Positions 49,803 to 59,966 of a DNA stretch of 64,000 nt are shown here, one piece after another. Both the position numbers and the translations under genes were made by a program. The notes under the pieces were generated by a model that did no database searches, was not told the origin of the DNA, and saw only the letters and a program-made list of their open reading frames with translations. This stretch comes from Streptococcus mitis. Lineage in GTDB: Bacteria; Bacillota; Bacilli; Lactobacillales; Streptococcaceae. Positions within the stretch are counted from its first letter, which is position 1. Each line of letters begins with the position of its first letter. The stretch covers positions 75,675 through 139,674 of the forward strand of contig NZ_WIJP01000006.1 in assembly GCF_009496155.1 (NCBI RefSeq), read 5' to 3'.

Positions 49803-50918
49803 TTGATTTATTTGGACAATGCTGCAACGACTCCTATGTCAGCAGTTTCTATTTCAGCGATGACCAAAGTTATGCAAGAAACCCACGGAAACCCTTCTAG
49901 TATTCATGGTCATGGTCGGCAAGCTGGCAAACTCTTGCGAGAAGCCCGTCAGGAGCTAGCTCAGTTACTGGGGACAAAACCTCAACATATCTTTTTTACT
50001 TCTGGTGGGACTGAAGGCAACAATACTGCTATCATTGGTTACTGCCTTCGTCACCAAGAACAAGGAAAACATATCATCACAACTGCCATTGAGCATCATG
50101 CTGTCCTTGAAACCATTGATTACTTGGTTCAACACTTTGGGTTTGAAGTAACCATTATCCAACCAGAAAATCAAGAAATCACAGCCCAGCAAATTCAAAA
50201 GGCATTGCGTGACGATACGATTTTGGTTTCTACCATGTTTGCTAATAATGAGACAGGAAACCTACTGCCCATTGCTGAAATTGGCCAAATACTCAAGCAA
50301 CACCCTGCTGCCTATCATGTCGATGCAGTTCAAGCTATTGGAAAAATCCCTATTCACCCAGAAGAATTGGGCATTGATTTTCTCACTGCTTCTGCCCACA
50401 AGTTCCATGGTCCTAAGGGAATTGGTTTTCTCTACGCTTCTAGCATGGACTTTGATTCCTATCTCCATGGCGGAGACCAAGAACAAAAAAAACGTGCAGG
50501 AACTGAAAATCTGGCTGCCATCGTAGGCATGGTTGCAGCCCTAAAAGAGGACCTAGAAAAACAAAAAGACAATGTTCAACATATACAAAATCTAGAAACT
50601 GCCTTTCTGGCAGAGCTAGAGGGAATTCAGTATTACTTGAATAGAGGAAAACACCATCTTCCTTATGTCCTCAATATTGGGTTCCCTGGTCAGAAAAATG
50701 ATCTCTTACTCCTTCGTCTAGATTTAGTTGGAATTTCAATCTCTACTGGCTCAGCCTGTACAGCAGGCATTGTCCAATCAAGCCATGTTCTTGAAGCCAT
50801 GTACGGGGCAAATTCAGAACGCTTGAAGGAATCCGTTCGCATCAGTCTCTCGCCACAAAATACTGTTGAAGACCTACAAACCCTCGCAAAAAACTTAAAA
50901 GAAATTATCGGAGGTTAG
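49803..50918 (+). CDS. Cysteine desulfurase (class V aminotransferase, IscS/NifS-like)
   Basis: The frame starts at a TTG (49803) 7 nt after AAGGTG and reads MIYLDNAATTPMSAVS (371 residues). PLP is bound by the Lys in SAHKFHGPKG; the catalytic Cys is in STGSACTAG. It removes sulphur from cysteine to supply Fe-S clusters or tRNA thiolation. Similar genes in Bacilli pair with thiI. It lies between prs and the DUF1831 gene, 9 bp after prs. Confidence 0.94.
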   Translation: MIYLDNAATTPMSAVSISAMTKVMQETHGNPSSIHGHGRQAGKLLREARQELAQLLGTKPQHIFFTSGGTEGNNTAIIGYCLRHQEQGKHIITTAIEHHAVLETIDYLVQHFGFEVTIIQPENQEITAQQIQKALRDDTILVSTMFANNETGNLLPIAEIGQILKQHPAAYHVDAVQAIGKIPIHPEELGIDFLTASAHKFHGPKGIGFLYASSMDFDSYLHGGDQEQKKRAGTENLAAIVGMVAALKEDLEKQKDNVQHIQNLETAFLAELEGIQYYLNRGKHHLPYVLNIGFPGQKNDLLLLRLDLVGISISTGSACTAGIVQSSHVLEAMYGANSERLKESVRISLSPQNTVEDLQTLAKNLKEIIGG

Positions 50919-50922
50919 CCAT

Positions 50923-51270
50923 ATGGCATTTGAAAAAACCATTCAGTTAAAAAATTGTCGTTACGACTACACTCTTAGCCCTTCTGTTAAAAAATTCACC
51001 CTCAAAGACAACACCTTTTTTGAGACCAAAGTTGGTAACTATGAACTAACTCGCCTTTTGGAAAAAGTTCCAAACAGCGGTGAAGGATTCCAACTGAAAA
51101 TCATTATTAACAAGGAACTTACAGGTGCTAAAATCAATATCACTGACAAGTTCGGACTACGTTTAGTTGATATTTTCAAATCAGAAGACCACCACATTCA
51201 TCAGGAAAAATTCTATTTCCTCATGGATAGCTTGGTAGAGCGTGGTGTCTTTACAAAATCAGAAAGATAA
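50923..51270 (+). CDS. DUF1831 protein
   Basis: The 115-residue protein (MAFEKTIQLKNCRYDYTLSPSVKKFTLKDNTFFETKVGNYELTRLLEKVP...) matches DUF1831, which in streptococci and lactobacilli follows the cysteine desulfurase gene. A partner role in sulphur transfer is inferred from this linkage only. It begins 4 bp after the desulfurase stop. Confidence 0.85.
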   Translation: MAFEKTIQLKNCRYDYTLSPSVKKFTLKDNTFFETKVGNYELTRLLEKVPNSGEGFQLKIIINKELTGAKINITDKFGLRLVDIFKSEDHHIHQEKFYFLMDSLVERGVFTKSER

Positions 51271-51277
51271 AGCTAAG

Positions 51278-51493
51278 ATGTTTGAACTTACCTATAAGGA
51301 TAGCTACCAAGTAGAGCGTACACTCAAGTATGAAGATTATGAAGCTCTCATGCTGGCTTTGTCAGGATGTGTGACCCTACCAGATACACTTTATGTGACT
51401 TCTCTGACTTTTGAGGGGCAGGAAGTTTATCAAGGGTTGGTCGGAGATCTCTACCGTTTTCTATCACAAACAGAATTTTTTCATCAAAACTAA
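51278..51493 (+). CDS. DUF4649-type protein (71 aa)
   Basis: The start is the ATG at 51278 (MFELTYKDSYQVERTLKYEDYEALMLALSGCVTLPDTLYV...), since the frame ahead of it overlaps the DUF1831 gene without support. It is a small alpha/beta protein of streptococci with unknown function, and it ends with a terminator. Confidence 0.8.
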   Translation: MFELTYKDSYQVERTLKYEDYEALMLALSGCVTLPDTLYVTSLTFEGQEVYQGLVGDLYRFLSQTEFFHQN

Positions 51494-51515
51494 GATTTTT
51501 CTTAGTTTTTTCTTA
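51487..51515 (+). terminator. Terminator after the prs-desulfurase cluster
   Basis: AACTAAG and CTTAGTT pair around ATTTTT, followed by six T. Confidence 0.75.
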
Positions 51516-51518
51516 TTT

Positions 51519-51536
51519 TTGTTGATTTTTTCACAA
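51519..51536. promoter_or_regulatory. Rex operator upstream of rex
   Basis: The 18-bp TTGTTGATTTTTTCACAA matches the Rex consensus TTGTGAAA-N2-TTTCACAA perfectly in its right half and partly in the left. It lies just before the -10-like TAAAAT (51545-51550). It suggests NADH-sensitive autoregulation. Confidence 0.6.
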
Positions 51537-51575
51537 TGTTTCTATAAAATAGAAGAATAGAAAGGTTGTGATTTT

Positions 51576-52217
51576 GTGAAAGATAAACAGTCTGCTATTC
51601 CAAAAGCTACAGCAAAAAGACTCTCTCTCTACTATCGAATTTTTAAGAGATTTCATGCAGAAAAGATTGAACGTGCCAACTCTAAGCAAATTGCAGAGGC
51701 TATCGGTATTGATTCAGCGACCGTACGTCGTGATTTTTCCTACTTTGGTGAACTAGGTCGTCGTGGTTTTGGCTATGATGTCAAAAAACTGATGACGTTT
51801 TTTGCCGATTTGCTCAATGATAACTCCATTACTAATGTTATGCTGGTTGGTATTGGAAATATGGGTCATGCCCTTCTACACTACCGTTTCCATGAGCGTA
51901 ACAAGATGAAGATTATCATGGCCTTTGATCTAGATGACCATCCTGAAGTCGGTACACAAACTCCTGATGGTATTCCCATTTACGGGATTTCTCAAATCAA
52001 GGATAAAATCAAGGATGCTGATGTGAAGACTGCTATCCTAACTGTTCCCAGCGTCAAGTCACAAGAGGTTGCCAATCTCTTGGTGGATGCTGGCGTGAAA
52101 GGTATTCTCAGTTTTTCACCAGTCCATCTACATTTACCAAAAGACGTGGTTGTTCAGTATGTCGATTTGACAAGTGAACTCCAAACCCTCCTCTATTTCA
52201 TGAGAAGAGAGGATTAG
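51576..52217 (+). CDS. rex: Redox-sensing repressor Rex
   Basis: The 213-residue protein starts at a GTG (51576), with GAAAGG ahead. A winged-helix domain (about 1-80, [34 protein letters not shown]) precedes a Rossmann fold ([15 protein letters not shown], then [10 protein letters not shown]) and a C-terminal swap helix. Rex represses fermentation genes when the NADH/NAD ratio is low. A Rex-like operator lies upstream. Confidence 0.96.
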   Translation: MKDKQSAIPKATAKRLSLYYRIFKRFHAEKIERANSKQIAEAIGIDSATVRRDFSYFGELGRRGFGYDVKKLMTFFADLLNDNSITNVMLVGIGNMGHALLHYRFHERNKMKIIMAFDLDDHPEVGTQTPDGIPIYGISQIKDKIKDADVKTAILTVPSVKSQEVANLLVDAGVKGILSFSPVHLHLPKDVVVQYVDLTSELQTLLYFMRRED

Positions 52218-52234
52218 AAAGCGAAAATCATTTT

Positions 52235-52924
52235 ATGAAAAAACCAGTTATTGGGATTACAGGAAACGAAAAAACTCATCCAGATGATGACATCATGATG
52301 AGCTACGCAGCAAAAGGCTTTGTTGAAGGCGTTAAAAACGCTGGAGGGATTCCCATCATCCTACCGATTGGTGATCAAGAAATGGCTTGCCACTATATCA
52401 GTATGATTGACAAGCTCATCTTGACAGGTGGGCAAAATGTTGATCCAAAATTCTATGGTGAACCAAAAACCATTGATAGCGATGACTACCATCTTCAAAG
52501 AGACATCTTTGAACTGGCCCTCATCAAGGAAGCTATTAGCCAGAAAAAACCTATTTTCTCCGTCTGTCGTGGGACTCAACTCTTTAACGTTGCCATGGGT
52601 GGAACTCTGTACCAAGATATCGAAGACCACTGGCAGGATTGTTCTGCCGAGTACACAACTCAACGCTTGGTGACAGAATCAGATACTGTTCTCCGAGAAA
52701 TCTATGGAGAAATTTCTCATATCAACTCCTTCCACCATCAGAGTATCAAAGATTTAGCACCAAATTTAAAAGTTGTGGCTTATGATCCTAAAGATGGTAT
52801 TATCGAAGCTGTCATGAGTACAGATGATGTTGCCTTTCTCGGTGTCCAATGGCATCCAGAATTTCTATTTGAAAATCGTCCCAAAGATAAAAACCTCTTT
52901 GACTATGTCGTTAATGAACTTTAG
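52235..52924 (+). CDS. Class I glutamine amidotransferase-like hydrolase (peptidase C26)
   Basis: The 229-residue protein has the triad of the gamma-Glu-GABA hydrolase family: Cys in [16 protein letters not shown], His and Glu in GVQWHPEF. The N-terminus [18 protein letters not shown] is typical. It probably hydrolyses gamma-glutamyl compounds; the natural substrate is not known. It overlaps the radC 3' end (tail to tail) by 4 bp. Confidence 0.92.
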   Translation: MKKPVIGITGNEKTHPDDDIMMSYAAKGFVEGVKNAGGIPIILPIGDQEMACHYISMIDKLILTGGQNVDPKFYGEPKTIDSDDYHLQRDIFELALIKEAISQKKPIFSVCRGTQLFNVAMGGTLYQDIEDHWQDCSAEYTTQRLVTESDTVLREIYGEISHINSFHHQSIKDLAPNLKVVAYDPKDGIIEAVMSTDDVAFLGVQWHPEFLFENRPKDKNLFDYVVNEL

Positions 52925-53601
52925 ATTAAATCCGTCTTTTCACGGTAACTAAAGTAACTAGAATGAGAGACAATCAAATGGTCCAAGAGGACAATCCCCA
53001 TCAGGTCGCAGGCTTCTTTAACAAGTTTAGTGACATGATCATCATTTTGGCTAGGGGCTACTGCTCCCGAAGGATGATTGTGAACCAAGATGAGTGAGGT
53101 CGCCATATGCTTGATAGCATAGTGAAGAATCTCTCGCGGCTCAGCGATACTGCGAGTGGCTGAACCTATAAAAATGGTCTGTTGATGGATGATTTGATTT
53201 TGAGTATTGAGATAGAGCGCCACCAGGTGCTCTTGTTTTTTATGTCCCAACTCCTGTTGCATCTTCTTGGCCAACTTTTGACTACTGAGAATACTTTCCA
53301 TCTCAAGGGTCTCATGTTTATGAATACGATGGCCCAGTTCAATCATAGCTTGTAACTCTATAGCCTTAACACGACCGATACCAGATAGACTCTGCAACTC
53401 CTGCAGGGTCATTTTTTTCAAATCAGTTAGGCTTGAAAGATTGCTCAAGACTTTCTGGGCAATTTCAAAAACGCTAGCTTGACGTGTTCCTGTCCTGAGT
53501 AAAATAGCTAGCAACTCTTGATTACTGAGCGCTTCTACTCCTTCCTTGGCCAGTCTTTCTCTTGGTAACAATGAATCTTCTTGGAATGAAATACTATACA
53601 T
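52921..53601 (-). CDS. radC: RadC-family JAB-domain protein
   Basis: The start is the ATG at 53601 ([17 protein letters not shown], 226 residues), 5 nt after GAGGAGG. A helix-hairpin-helix part ([19 protein letters not shown]) is followed by the JAB metalloprotease-like motif [16 protein letters not shown]. Despite the name, a DNA-repair role is not confirmed in pneumococcus. Its ribosome site lies inside the hairpin that also ends pcrA. Confidence 0.93.
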   Translation of the reverse strand: MYSISFQEDSLLPRERLAKEGVEALSNQELLAILLRTGTRQASVFEIAQKVLSNLSSLTDLKKMTLQELQSLSGIGRVKAIELQAMIELGHRIHKHETLEMESILSSQKLAKKMQQELGHKKQEHLVALYLNTQNQIIHQQTIFIGSATRSIAEPREILHYAIKHMATSLILVHNHPSGAVAPSQNDDHVTKLVKEACDLMGIVLLDHLIVSHSSYFSYREKTDLI

Positions 53602-53605
53602 AAAA

Positions 53606-53637
53606 ATCCTCCTCACTTTATTATTCGTGAGAAGGAT
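53606..53637 (-). terminator. pcrA-radC intergenic hairpin covering the radC ribosome site
   Basis: On the leftward strand ATCCTTCTCAC (53627-53637) pairs with GTGAGGAGGAT (53606-53616), 11 bp with one G-U, followed by TTTTT and then ATG. It is both a terminator-like structure and a sequestered GAGGAGG. Confidence 0.65.
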
Positions 53638-53643
53638 GAAAAA

Positions 53644-55935
53644 TTAGATTTTTTTCTCAATTGGGGCTACACTAGCTAAAAGTTTTTTCAAACCTACTTC
53701 TGGAAAATTGATTTTTAATTCCTGAGTAGCTCCGTTACCTGAAACTTCCAGAACGGTTCCCTCTCCCCATTTCTTGTGGAGAGCAATGTCACCAATAGAC
53801 CAATTTGCTTCACTAGACGCTGATTTTGCTCCAGCTGTAAATTGACCAAATGGGAGACCGCTTGACTGGATAGTTTTTGGGGCCGCACTGCGTTTACGGT
53901 CTTGGAGGGCCTGAGCCAAACTCATACCTTGACCGAAGGCAACCCCACCACTGCTATAAGATGCCTTAAAGCTTGTATTGGCTGGACGAGCCAATCCTTG
54001 ATACTCAAGTAAGTCTGAACTGATTTCGTTAATAAAACGAGTTGGACGGTTGTAGTTGGTACGACCAAAAAGCAGGCGTGAGTTGGAATTGGTCAGATAG
54101 AGAATTTTCTCTGCACGCGTAATTCCCACATAGGCCAGACGGCGTTCTTCTTCTAATTCATCTGGATCTTCAGCTGCACGGCTAAGCGGAAAGACATTTT
54201 CTTCCATCCCAATCAAAAAGACAACTGGAAACTCGAGACCTTTGGCAGCATGCAGGGTCATCAAGGTTACTTCTGATGTCTCCTGACTCCCTGAATCTGT
54301 GTCGGCAATCAAGGCCAGGTCATTTAAGAAACGACTTAGTTTGTCCAAACCAGTTTCTTCTTCTGGCCCATCAGAGGTGTCATCAAAGTTTTTCGTCACA
54401 GAAAGGAACTCTTCGATATTTTCAACCCGAGCCTTACTTTCCAGAGTTGCTTGGGCATTAAGAATATCAACGTAACCTGTTTTTTCTAGAACATCCTCAA
54501 CCAACTCAGTAATGCTTAACTGATCCAGTTGCTCTCGCAAATCCAGAATCATATTGGCAAAATCCCAGATAGACTGAGCTGCCTTACCCTTGATACCAGA
54601 CAACATAATATTAGCAGAGGCATCCAGCATAGACATATTTTGCAAATTTGCAAAATCACGGATTTTCTCAACTGTACCTGGCCCAATTCCACGTTTAGGC
54701 TCGTTAATAATACGCTCAAAACTGATATTGTCACTCAAATTAGCAATGAGGTTGAGGTAAGCGATAATATCGCGGATTTCTTTACGGCTGTAGAACTTGG
54801 TTCCACCAACCATGGTATAAGGGATGTTAGACTTGAGCAGGGCTTCCTCAATAGTACGAGACTGGGCGTTTGTACGATAGAGAACTGCAAAATCCTTGTG
54901 AAGAAAGTTTTGACTGCGACTAAGTTCATCTATAGTTTTAGCTACAAATACAGCCTCATCCAGCTCATCATCGGCACGATAGTAAACGATTTGTTCCCCA
55001 TCAGCATTTTGGGTCCAGAGATTCTTAGGACGGCGGTTTTTATTGTTTTTAATGACCTCGTTGGCCGCTTGCAGAATGGTTTTAGTTGAACGGTAATTCT
55101 CCTCCAACAAAACAACCTTGGCTTGGGGATAATCCTTTTCGAAGTCTAAGATATTCTGCATATCAGCACCACGCCAACCGTAAATAGACTGGTCCGCATC
55201 TCCAACCACACAGATATTTTTAAAGCGCGAAGCCAAAAGTTTGACCAATTGGTACTGAGCGTGGTTGGTATCTTGGTACTCATCAACATGGATGTATTGA
55301 AACTTCTGCTGATAGTAGGTCAAGACATCAGGATTTTGATCAAAGAGACGCAGGGTCAACATAATCAAATCATCAAAGTCAACCGACTCAGACTGACGAA
55401 GCTCTTTTTGGTAAGCAGTATAACACTGGGCCACGATTTGCGTATACATATCACCAGCTTGGGCAGCATAAGCCACATCATCAATCAAGTCATTCTTAGC
55501 ATTGGAAATGCTTCCCAAAATTGTCCGTTCATTCCATTTTTTAGGATCTAAGTTCAACTGCTTGAGAATGCGTTTCATGAGGGTTCGTTGCTCTCCTGGA
55601 TCCACTATAGTGAAGTTACGATTGTAGCCAATATGATCCGCATCGCGACGCAAAATACGAACGCACATGGAGTGGAAGGTCGCAATCAGACAGTCCTGAG
55701 TTGCTGGATTAAGGCTATAAGCACGCTCCTTCATCTCACGCGCAGCCTTGTTGGTAAAGGTAATAGCCAAGATATTCCAAGGATTGACCATCTTTTCATC
55801 AATCAAATAAGCAATACGGTGGGTCAAAACTCGAGTCTTCCCAGAACCAGCACCTGCCATGATTAACAAGGGACCTTCTGTCGTTTGCACCGCCTCAGCC
55901 TGACGGTCATTCATTCCATTTAATAATGCGTTCAT
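53644..55935 (-). CDS. pcrA: UvrD/PcrA-type DNA helicase
   Basis: The 763-residue superfamily I helicase has Walker A ([15 protein letters not shown]), [56 protein letters not shown] and [12 protein letters not shown]. It unwinds DNA in repair and plasmid replication and clears transcription and RecA complexes. It is intact and leftward, followed by radC. Terminal linker and Tudor-like end (ASVAPIEKK) are normal. Confidence 0.96.
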   Translation of the reverse strand: MNALLNGMNDRQAEAVQTTEGPLLIMAGAGSGKTRVLTHRIAYLIDEKMVNPWNILAITFTNKAAREMKERAYSLNPATQDCLIATFHSMCVRILRRDADHIGYNRNFTIVDPGEQRTLMKRILKQLNLDPKKWNERTILGSISNAKNDLIDDVAYAAQAGDMYTQIVAQCYTAYQKELRQSESVDFDDLIMLTLRLFDQNPDVLTYYQQKFQYIHVDEYQDTNHAQYQLVKLLASRFKNICVVGDADQSIYGWRGADMQNILDFEKDYPQAKVVLLEENYRSTKTILQAANEVIKNNKNRRPKNLWTQNADGEQIVYYRADDELDEAVFVAKTIDELSRSQNFLHKDFAVLYRTNAQSRTIEEALLKSNIPYTMVGGTKFYSRKEIRDIIAYLNLIANLSDNISFERIINEPKRGIGPGTVEKIRDFANLQNMSMLDASANIMLSGIKGKAAQSIWDFANMILDLREQLDQLSITELVEDVLEKTGYVDILNAQATLESKARVENIEEFLSVTKNFDDTSDGPEEETGLDKLSRFLNDLALIADTDSGSQETSEVTLMTLHAAKGLEFPVVFLIGMEENVFPLSRAAEDPDELEEERRLAYVGITRAEKILYLTNSNSRLLFGRTNYNRPTRFINEISSDLLEYQGLARPANTSFKASYSSGGVAFGQGMSLAQALQDRKRSAAPKTIQSSGLPFGQFTAGAKSASSEANWSIGDIALHKKWGEGTVLEVSGNGATQELKINFPEVGLKKLLASVAPIEKKI

Positions 55936-56041
55936 CTTCTCTTCCTTACTCTTGAAGTCAATATTTCTATTATATCAGAAATCAGGGAAAATATCTTTAC
56001 CTAGACTGGTTACGTGTAGATGGCAACTCCTTATATCTAGA

Positions 56042-56080
56042 TAAAAAATGAGCTTGGATATTATTTCCAAACTCATTTGA
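56042..56080 (-). terminator. Terminator of fhs
   Basis: Leftward ATGAGTTTGGA and TCCAAGCTCAT pair (11 bp, one G-U) and are followed by TTTTTTA. Confidence 0.75.
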
Positions 56081-56094
56081 ATTCAATTAAACTA

Positions 56095-57765
56095 TTAGAA
56101 CAAGCCTAGAACGGTTCCATCGCTTTCAACATCCATGTTGAGGGCTGCTGGTCGTTTTGGAAGTCCTGGCATGGTCATGACATCACCAGTTAATGCAACG
56201 ATAAAGCCTGCACCTAATTTTGGTACCAATTCACGAATGGTAATTTCAAAGTTTTCTGGCGCCCCAAGTGCATTTGGATTGTCTGAGAAACTGTATTGAG
56301 TTTTAGCCATACAGATTGGCAATTTGTCCCAACCGTTTTGAACGATTTGAGCGATTTGTGTTTGAGCTTTCTTCTCAAAGTTCACTTTGCTACCACGGTA
56401 GATTTCAGTAACAATCTTTTCAATCTTTTCTTGGACAGAAAGGTCATTGTCATACAAACGTTTATAGTTAGCTGGGGTTTCAGCGATAGTCTTGACAACT
56501 GTTTCGGCAAGTGCTACTCCACCTTCTGCACCATCAGCCCAGACACTAGCCAATTCAACTGGTACATCAATTGAGGCACAGAGTTCTTTCAAGGCTGCAA
56601 TTTCAGCTTCTGTATCAGATACAAATTCGTTAATCGCCACAACTGCTGGAATACCGAACTTACGGATATTTTCAACATGGCGTTTCAAATTGGCAAAACC
56701 TGCACGAACTGCCTCTACATTTTCTTCTGTCAAAGCGTCTTTAGCTACACCACCATTCATCTTAAGGGCACGAAGGGTTGCGACAATGACAACTGCATCT
56801 GGAGATGTTGGCAAGTTTGGTGTCTTAATATCAAGGAATTTCTCGGCACCGAGATCTGCACCAAAACCAGCTTCAGTAACTGTGTAATCAGCCAAGTGAA
56901 GGGCTGTTGTAGTTGCCAAGACAGAGTTACATCCGTGAGCGATATTGGCAAATGGACCACCGTGTACAAAGGCAGGTGTTCCGTAAATTGTCTGAACCAG
57001 GTTCGGCTTAATAGCATCCTTCAAAATCAAAGCCAAGGCACCCTCAACCTGCAAATCGCCAACAGAAACTGGTGTACGGTCGTAACGATAACCGATAACA
57101 ATATTCGCCAAACGGCGTTTCAAATCTTCAATATCAGTCGCCAAGCAAAGAATAGCCATGATTTCAGAAGCAACTGTAATGTCAAATCCATCCTCACGTG
57201 GAATTCCATTTAGAGGACCACCTAGACCAACTGTTACATGACGAAGGGCACGGTCATTCAAGTCCACAACACGTTTCCAAAGGATACGACGTTGGTCAAT
57301 TCCCAGCTCATTCCCTTGGTGCAAGTGGTTGTCAATCAAGGCAGAAAGCGCATTGTTGGCAGTTGTAATGGCATGCATGTCTCCAGTAAAGTGGAGATTG
57401 ATGTCTTCCATTGGCAGAACTTGAGCGTAACCACCTCCTGCAGCACCACCCTTAATCCCCATTACAGGACCAAGAGATGGTTCGCGGATAGCAATCATGG
57501 TTTTCTTGCCAATTTTATTCAAGGCATCCGCCAGACCAATGGTAATGGTTGATTTTCCTTCACCTGCAGGTGTTGGATTGATGGCAGTAACCAAAATCAA
57601 TTTCCCAACTGGATTGCTCTCAACTGCACGAATTTTATCAAAGCTGAGCTTAGCCTTGTACTTTCCATACAACTCCAAATCATCGTAAGAAATACCAAGT
57701 TTCTCTACAACATCAACGATTGGCTTCAACTCAATACTCTGTGCGATTTCAATATCTGTTTTCAT
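56095..57765 (-). CDS. fhs: Formate-tetrahydrofolate ligase
   Basis: The 556-residue enzyme joins formate to tetrahydrofolate using ATP, feeding one-carbon metabolism. Motifs are the P-loop-like [38 protein letters not shown] and the C-terminal [25 protein letters not shown] precedes the ATG. It faces away from coaB. The length is standard. Confidence 0.97.
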   Translation of the reverse strand: MKTDIEIAQSIELKPIVDVVEKLGISYDDLELYGKYKAKLSFDKIRAVESNPVGKLILVTAINPTPAGEGKSTITIGLADALNKIGKKTMIAIREPSLGPVMGIKGGAAGGGYAQVLPMEDINLHFTGDMHAITTANNALSALIDNHLHQGNELGIDQRRILWKRVVDLNDRALRHVTVGLGGPLNGIPREDGFDITVASEIMAILCLATDIEDLKRRLANIVIGYRYDRTPVSVGDLQVEGALALILKDAIKPNLVQTIYGTPAFVHGGPFANIAHGCNSVLATTTALHLADYTVTEAGFGADLGAEKFLDIKTPNLPTSPDAVVIVATLRALKMNGGVAKDALTEENVEAVRAGFANLKRHVENIRKFGIPAVVAINEFVSDTEAEIAALKELCASIDVPVELASVWADGAEGGVALAETVVKTIAETPANYKRLYDNDLSVQEKIEKIVTEIYRGSKVNFEKKAQTQIAQIVQNGWDKLPICMAKTQYSFSDNPNALGAPENFEITIRELVPKLGAGFIVALTGDVMTMPGLPKRPAALNMDVESDGTVLGLF

Positions 57766-57955
57766 TCAAAACTCCTCTAACCTCTTATATGATAATTCAT
57801 TATAACACAAAACAAGATTTTTAACATCCTAAAACTCTCTAAACGTTCGTAAATATCCCTGTTTTTAAGATTTTTAGAGTCCTTTCTTAAATTTTATATG
57901 GCTTTATAGTTTAAAACTATATTCTTTCCTTTTACCAAAATTTTATCGCTTTTAT

Positions 57956-57984
57956 TTTACTTACCGTTTATTTTTGTGTACAAT
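57956..57984 (+). promoter_or_regulatory. coaB promoter, predicted leaderless start
   Basis: TTTACT (57956-57961), 17 bp and TACAAT (57979-57984). The first base of the ATG at 57991 lies 7 nt after the -10, the normal distance to a transcription start, and no ribosome site is present. Confidence 0.55.
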
Positions 57985-57990
57985 AGTGCT

Positions 57991-58680
57991 ATGAAAATTT
58001 TAGTTACATCGGGCGGTACCAGTGAAGCTATCGATAGCGTCCGCTCTATCACTAACCATTCTACAGGTCGCTTGGGGAAAATCATCACAGAAACTTTGCT
58101 TGCTGCAGGACATGAAGTTTGTTTGATGACGACAAAACGAGCTCTGAAGCCAGAATCCCATCCCAACCTAAGCATTCGAGAAATTAACAATACCAAGGAC
58201 CTTCTACTGGAAATGCAAGAACGTGTTCAGGATTATCAGGTCTTGATTCACTCAATGGCTGTTTCTGACTACACTCCTGTTTATATGACAGGGCTTGAGG
58301 AAGTTCAGGCTAGCTCCAATCTAGAAGAATTTTTAAGCAGGCAAAATCATCAAGCTAAGATTTCTTCAACTGATGAGGTTCAGGTTTTGTTCCTTAAAAA
58401 GACACCCAAAATCATCTCTCTAGTCAAGGAATGGAATCCTGCTATTCATCTTATTGGCTTTAAACTGCTGGTTGATGTTACCGAAGATCATCTGGTTGAC
58501 ATTGCTAGAAAAAGTCTTATCAAGAACCAAGCAGACTTGATTATCGCAAATGACCTGACTCAAATCTCAGCAAAGCAGCACAGAGCTATCTTTGTTGAAA
58601 AAGATCAGCTTCAAACAGTCCAGACTAAAGAAGAAATTGCAAAACTCCTCCTTGAAAAAATTCAAGCCTATCATTCATAG
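57991..58680 (+). CDS. coaB: Phosphopantothenate-cysteine ligase CoaB
   Basis: The start is the ATG at 57991 (MKILVTSGGTSEAIDSVRSI, 229 residues). CoaB couples cysteine to 4'-phosphopantothenate for coenzyme A. Motifs are VTSGGTSEAIDSVR, IHSMAVSDYTP, HLIGFKLLVD and LIIANDL. In streptococci CoaB and CoaC are separate, unlike the fused enzyme of E. coli. It begins a coaB-coaC-panT-like operon and is 11 bp before coaC. Confidence 0.95.
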   Translation: MKILVTSGGTSEAIDSVRSITNHSTGRLGKIITETLLAAGHEVCLMTTKRALKPESHPNLSIREINNTKDLLLEMQERVQDYQVLIHSMAVSDYTPVYMTGLEEVQASSNLEEFLSRQNHQAKISSTDEVQVLFLKKTPKIISLVKEWNPAIHLIGFKLLVDVTEDHLVDIARKSLIKNQADLIIANDLTQISAKQHRAIFVEKDQLQTVQTKEEIAKLLLEKIQAYHS

Positions 58681-58691
58681 AAAGGAAAGCT

Positions 58692-59243
58692 ATGGCAAAC
58701 ATTCTCTTGGCTGTAACGGGCTCAATCGCCTCTTACAAGTCGGCAGATTTAGTCAGTTCTCTAAAAAAACAAGGTCATCAAATCACTGTCTTAATGACTC
58801 AGGCTGCTACAGAGTTTATCCAACCTTTGACACTAAAGGTACTCTCACAGAATTCCGTCCACTTGGATGTCATGAAGGAACCCTATCCTAATCAGGTTAA
58901 TCATATCGAACTTGGAAAAAAAGCAGATTTATTTATCGTGGCCCCTGCAACAGCTAACACTATTGCAAAACTAGCCCACGGCTTTGCGGACAACATGGTA
59001 ACCTGTACGGCTCTAGCCTTGCCAAGTCATATTCCCAAACTAATAGCTCCTGCTATGAATATAAAAATGTATGACCATACTGCAACTCAGGCTAATCTGA
59101 AAACATTAGAAACCTACGGCTATCAGCTGATTGCTCCTAAGGAATCCCTACTAGCTTGTGGAGACCACGGACGAGGAGCCTTAGCTGACCTCACAATTAT
59201 TTTAGAAAGAATAAAGGAAACTCTCGATGAAAAAACGCTCTAA
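58692..59243 (+). CDS. coaC: Phosphopantothenoylcysteine decarboxylase CoaC
   Basis: The 183-residue flavoprotein decarboxylates phosphopantothenoylcysteine. It has the HFCD signatures VTGSIASYKSADLVSSL, PATANTIAKLAHGFADNM, the APAMN motif and the catalytic Cys in LACGDHGRG. It overlaps the next gene by 17 bp, so translation is coupled with the transporter subunit. Confidence 0.96.
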   Translation: MANILLAVTGSIASYKSADLVSSLKKQGHQITVLMTQAATEFIQPLTLKVLSQNSVHLDVMKEPYPNQVNHIELGKKADLFIVAPATANTIAKLAHGFADNMVTCTALALPSHIPKLIAPAMNIKMYDHTATQANLKTLETYGYQLIAPKESLLACGDHGRGALADLTIILERIKETLDEKTL

Positions 59244-59790
59244 TATTGCACCTATTGCTATCTTTTTTGCAACTATGCTCGTGATACACTTTCTGAGCTC
59301 ACTTATCTTTAACCTTTTTCCATTCCCAATCAAACCGACCATTGTTCATATTCCTGTCATTATTGCCAGCATTATTTACGGTCCACGAGTTGGAGTTACA
59401 CTTGGATTTTTGATGGGGCTACTTAGTTTGACGGTTAATACAATTACGATTCTACCGACAAGCTACCTCTTCTCTCCATTTGTACCAAACGGAAACATCT
59501 ACTCAGCTATCATTGCCATCGTCCCACGTATTTTGATTGGTTTAACTCCGTATCTAGTCTATAAACTGATGAAAAATAAAACTGGTCTGATTTTAGCTGG
59601 TGCCCTTGGTTCACTTACCAACACAGTCTTTGTACTTGGTGGAATTTTCTACCTTTTTGGAAATGTTTTTGATGGTAATATCCAAAAACTCCTAGCAACT
59701 GTTATCTCAACAAATTCGATTGCTGAATTAGTCATTTCCGCAGTTCTAACCCTAGCCATTGTTCCAAGACTACAGACTTTGAAAAAATAA
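59227..59790 (+). CDS. panT: ECF transporter S component, probably PanT (pantothenate)
   Basis: The 187-residue membrane protein has five to six hydrophobic spans (IAPIAIFFATMLVIHFL, VHIPVIIASIIYG, GVTLGFLMGLLSLTV, IYSAIIAIVPRILIGL, LAGALGSLTNTVFVLGGIFYL, SIAELVISAVLTLAIV) as in ECF S components. Overlap with coaC indicates the substrate pantothenate, which is inference from operon context. The energising EcfAAT is encoded elsewhere. Confidence 0.88.
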   Translation: MKKRSNIAPIAIFFATMLVIHFLSSLIFNLFPFPIKPTIVHIPVIIASIIYGPRVGVTLGFLMGLLSLTVNTITILPTSYLFSPFVPNGNIYSAIIAIVPRILIGLTPYLVYKLMKNKTGLILAGALGSLTNTVFVLGGIFYLFGNVFDGNIQKLLATVISTNSIAELVISAVLTLAIVPRLQTLKK

Positions 59791-59793
59791 AAA

Positions 59794-59832
59794 TAATCTC
59801 CACTTTCAAGCTTGAAGGTGGAGATTTTGTTT
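59794..59832 (+). terminator. Terminator after the coaBC-transporter operon
   Basis: AATCTCCAC and GTGGAGATT close a nearly perfect long stem around TTTCAAGCTTGAAG, followed by TTGTTT. Confidence 0.8.
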
Positions 59833-59904
59833 GAAGTAGTTTCTTTTTAGTGAAATCTTTACCAATATTTAACTTACAAACGACCTATAAACCCAAGTAA
59901 ATCC

Positions 59905-59946
59905 TTGCTTTATTATCTTCTTTATAGTACTATACTAGTGTATATA
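59905..59946 (+). promoter_or_regulatory. niaX promoter with palindromic operator (probable NiaR site)
   Basis: TTGCTT (59905), 17 bp and TACTAT (59928-59933). TATAC-TAG-TGTATA (59931-59944) is a near-palindrome over the -10 and start point, a good place for the NiaR repressor encoded two genes on. The match to NiaR is inferred from context. Confidence 0.5.
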
Positions 59947-59966
59947 CAGATAAAAAGGAGATTCTT

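Noticed and set aside
54529..55089. Rightward 186-codon frame inside pcrA
   Set aside because: It is antisense to an intact, well-conserved helicase and shows no recognisable domain.
56677..57213. Rightward 178-codon frame inside fhs
   Set aside because: It is antisense to conserved fhs motifs and has no ribosome site.
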